Shown here one piece after another: positions 15,001 to 16,206 of a DNA stretch of 16,206 bases (positions are counted from its first letter, which is position 1; every line of letters begins with the position of its first letter). The notes beneath the pieces were generated by a model. The model saw only the letters and a program-made list of their open reading frames with translations, was not told where the DNA came from and did no database searches. Origin of the DNA: Granulicella sp. (lineage in GTDB: Bacteria; Acidobacteriota; Terriglobia; Terriglobales; Acidobacteriaceae). Both the position numbers and the translations under genes were made by a program. The stretch lies in NCBI GenBank assembly GCA_003133205.1, contig PKWK01000232.1, positions 1 through 16,206 on the forward strand. Reading direction: 5' to 3'.

Positions 15001-15267
15001 CTGCTCCTTGATCGCGATGCTTTCGCCGCGGGGAAGTCGATCTCCTACGACGACGGCCTCGCGCACCTGCGCTTCACGCTTGAAAACCATGCCACCTTTG
15101 CCCACCCGATCGCACTCGCGCTCACAGGTCTTTCTGCCGGAAGTTATCGCTTGGTCGTCGACGGCGTGCGGCGGCCCGCTCAGGCTCCGGTCGATGGTGC
15201 TCTCAACCTTCAGGTGCCCATTTCCGGCAGGCCGGTCACGGTCGAACTTGTACGGGCCGAAAAGTAG
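12043..15267 (+). CDS. Tat-exported DUF5695-like protein with inserted discoidin-like domain, putative glycosidase
   Basis: A 1074-residue protein that begins with a twin-arginine signal (D-R-R-R-F-L-Q). Residues about 30-106 and 252-420 look like two halves of a beta-sandwich, and about 107-251 is a discoidin-like insert (E-W-V-E-Y-D-F-D-K-P, A-W-K-I-L-Y-K-A, L-Q-W-R-L-N-G). The C-terminal half (about 515-960) is helical and aromatic-rich with features of an (alpha/alpha)6 toroid. Acidic candidates for catalysis are D697/E703 (S-P-Y-D-T-G-T-Y-N-E-I-V) and E756 (Y-D-T-T-G-F-E-S-T-A-A-L). It ends with a beta domain of the kind that closes such glycosidases. I assign DUF5695 from memory of the family; function is unassigned to my knowledge. 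AGGAG six bases before AAATG supports the start. The downstream paralogue follows after 37 bp. Confidence 0.8.
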   Translation: MDRRRFLQCGALLVLPVFGRVVCQTPSNSPFQVKYTSTGVSSLQRVQDKYATDYIQSGHALGDITIRYRTEGTGPWNEISAASRDLGVEGSAQKAAAAYTISRVQPTLVGGARVSASVSGPGVRVLSAAFEPSTSHDIGATRFIWTAKKGSSEWVEYDFDKPQTIHSAEVFWAADAGRRLNTKLPVAWKILYKAGDDWKDVQQEKQSPIAADIFNQTTFRPVTTTGIRLQVQLETDATAGMLQWRLNGEPARMVQPVDDLQASETFQPSGDALVWTIALHNPTDHPIEIGDLSVGLPMNRHYVGDKTETYTKRVIQHSSIAGDGSYIYWMRTNAEGPYLVMTPLAGTSLEYFQELPSTRIYNAYIHSSASLADLKAKGGNWRLPATHLVLAPKGNAGDSKTYSFRFRWAPDYDGVREVLYQEKLFDVAVVPGMTVPTDLDAEFSLHTRNAGLKIDAEHPEKTQVTALGEHGKDIHVYKVHFSKLGENMLNVRYGDGQYLSLEFFVTEPIETLFKKRSAFIVSHEQHTDPTKWYNGLFSQWDMKNHILRSPDDLDGLQSYAVACDDTELGKSAFIAGKNIVYPSQKEISVVEDYISKFVWGGLQETTKEKIPYAVYGIPNWKVNRESPDPGTKGQEHVWRIYDYPHVVAMYYNMYRVAQLYPETTKYLDSKGYLERAFGTAKAFFTVPMDLIKWSPYDTGTYNEIVIPDLIEALDREGQHDEAAYLRGEWEKKVKYFINDHPYLYGSEYPYDTTGFESTAALAKYAMARLQAPSATPGSQGLPGQAAFASQVKYDDAKTFLDGQFALNVASRGWLETAYYDMGSDYRGNGNISYTLSYMSQMGGWGILDYAYYQSRDPAKYLRLGFPSYLSSFALINSGTAESNYGYWYPGKDNDGGASGGFEARPWGRAWLGNKEMGRGPWWYSGEIELGFSGALRDAATVAVDDPIFGRYAYGGTIAQHGGRTEVVPHDGLRERLHILTGGQRVHLLLDRDAFAAGKSISYDDGLAHLRFTLENHATFAHPIALALTGLSAGSYRLVVDGVRRPAQAPVDGALNLQVPISGRPVTVELVRAEK

Positions 15268-15304
15268 TTCTCAAAAAGAAGTCAAACTTGATCGAGGTAC
15301 TCCG

Positions 15305-16206
15305 ATGCGCATCGAACCCAATTCGCGAACACCGCGGAATCCCGCTCTTTCGGCTGTCACCGGCATCTGCCATCTCACTGCGGTGCTGGCGCTGACGGCG
15401 ACTCTGGCGCTTTCCTCACAGGCACCCGCACAGGCACCTGCACCCACACAAGCACAAGCACCGGCGCAGGCTCCGCGCGGTCCGCGCGTCTTGCCTCCAG
15501 GCCCGATGATGGATGGCGGCAAGATAACGCTGAAATCCCCCACCCTCAGCGTCGAGCTCCTCAAATATTCTGGAACCGTCGCGCAGTTGAACCCCAAGGC
15601 CGACCCCGCCCTGGACTACACTCCCGGCGACCGCCTCAAGGAGCGCTCTGCCGACACCTTCTACCATCTCGGCGATCTCGATCTGCGTATCCGTGCCGCA
15701 GGCGCTACCGACTGGACCGACATCTCCACCGCCTTCCACCGTGCGCCCGTCGCCGTCACCGCCTCCGACGCCACCCATTTCACCAGCGACGTCACCTCCA
15801 GCCTGCCCGACGGCACGCCCCTCAAGATCGTCCGCACCTGGGCGGTCGAGGGCGGCGACCTTGTCCTCCGCTTCACTGTCAGCAACACCGGTGGTTCCCC
15901 CGTCGAACTCGGCGGCGTCGGCATCCCGATGGTCTTCAACAACATCATGAACGGACGCACGCTCGACCAGTCCTACCGAACCTGCTCGTTCTACGACCCC
16001 TACATAGGCGAGGATGCGGGCTATGTCCAGGTCATCCGCCTGAGCGGCGTCGGTCCTGTGCTGCTCGTCGTGCCCGACGGCCACACCCCCTTTGAGGAGT
16101 GGAAGCCCATCCTCGATCGCCGTGATCGCGAGACCGGTAAAGGCGTCCTCGGCAATGACCCCACACCCCGGGGCACCACCTTCGAAGGCTCGTACGACTG
16201 GATGGT
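15305..16206 (+). CDS. Second DUF5695-like secreted protein, 3' end outside the window
   Basis: From the ATG at 15305 (GAGG at 15294-15297, seven-base spacing) the frame is open to the edge, giving 300 codons. A long n-region and a hydrophobic stretch (about 24-37) form a signal peptide. An Ala/Pro/Gln-rich linker with repeated Q-A-P units (about 39-58) follows. Then comes the N-terminal beta-sandwich (S-P-T-L-S-V-E-L-L-K-Y-S-G-T-V, Y-H-L-G-D-L-D-L-R-I-R, L-V-L-R-F-T-V-S-N-T-G-G-S-P-V-E-L), then F-Y-D-P-Y-I-G-E-D-A-G-Y. These correspond segment by segment with the preceding gene but without the discoidin-like insert. The 37-bp gap and shared strand indicate one transcription unit. The catalytic part is not visible here. 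Confidence 0.8.
   Translation, partial: MRIEPNSRTPRNPALSAVTGICHLTAVLALTATLALSSQAPAQAPAPTQAQAPAQAPRGPRVLPPGPMMDGGKITLKSPTLSVELLKYSGTVAQLNPKADPALDYTPGDRLKERSADTFYHLGDLDLRIRAAGATDWTDISTAFHRAPVAVTASDATHFTSDVTSSLPDGTPLKIVRTWAVEGGDLVLRFTVSNTGGSPVELGGVGIPMVFNNIMNGRTLDQSYRTCSFYDPYIGEDAGYVQVIRLSGVGPVLLVVPDGHTPFEEWKPILDRRDRETGKGVLGNDPTPRGTTFEGSYDWM

Overview
The window looks like the chromosome of an acidobacterium of the Terriglobus/Granulicella/Edaphobacter kind. This is inferred from protein resemblance, high G+C, short palindromes of the form GGGGCT-AA-AGCCCC and GCCCGGACT-NN-AGTCCGGGC, and a plant-polysaccharide locus. No rRNA, tRNA or CRISPR array was recognised.

Left part (1-4800), a patchwork. 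It starts with the 5' end of an Old Yellow Enzyme family oxidoreductase (minus strand), then an AT-richer intergenic stretch with repeated dyads, then a small outer-membrane beta-barrel protein (minus, TTG start). Next come two near-identical REP-associated tyrosine transposase (RAYT) cassettes in tandem. Each has a 144-codon transposase gene between mirror-image pairs of short palindromes. A separate 42-bp hairpin repeat occurs at 400-441 and 1808-1849. Two convergent orphan genes follow: a membrane protein with two CxxC pairs and an unrecognised 160-residue protein. Then comes an amputated uvrB tail (about 95 codons) and a complete Bax-inhibitor-1/YccA-like membrane protein.

Right part (5080-16206), an L-arabinose/arabinan locus. 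On the minus strand, in transcription order, are a secreted GH43 enzyme with a discoidin-like C-terminal domain, a Tat-exported GH127 beta-L-arabinofuranosidase, an APC-superfamily permease and L-arabinose isomerase (araA). Divergent from GH43 are two tandem DUF5695-like secreted proteins, the second cut by the window edge. The first has a discoidin-like domain inserted into its N-terminal beta-sandwich, resembling the one at the end of GH43. The 96-bp divergent region holds a plausible GH43 promoter with a TGTATACA-centred dyad in its spacer, and a weaker look-alike lies upstream of GH127.

The likely logic (inference) is that exported GH43, GH127 and the DUF5695 proteins release L-arabinose from arabinan or hydroxyproline-linked arabino-oligosaccharides, the permease may import the product, and AraA converts L-arabinose to L-ribulose. 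No ribulokinase (araB), epimerase (araD), SusC/D-type importer or regulator gene is visible. The main candidates for something undescribed are the DUF5695 pair, the RAYT/palindrome tandem and the permease acting in a sugar operon.
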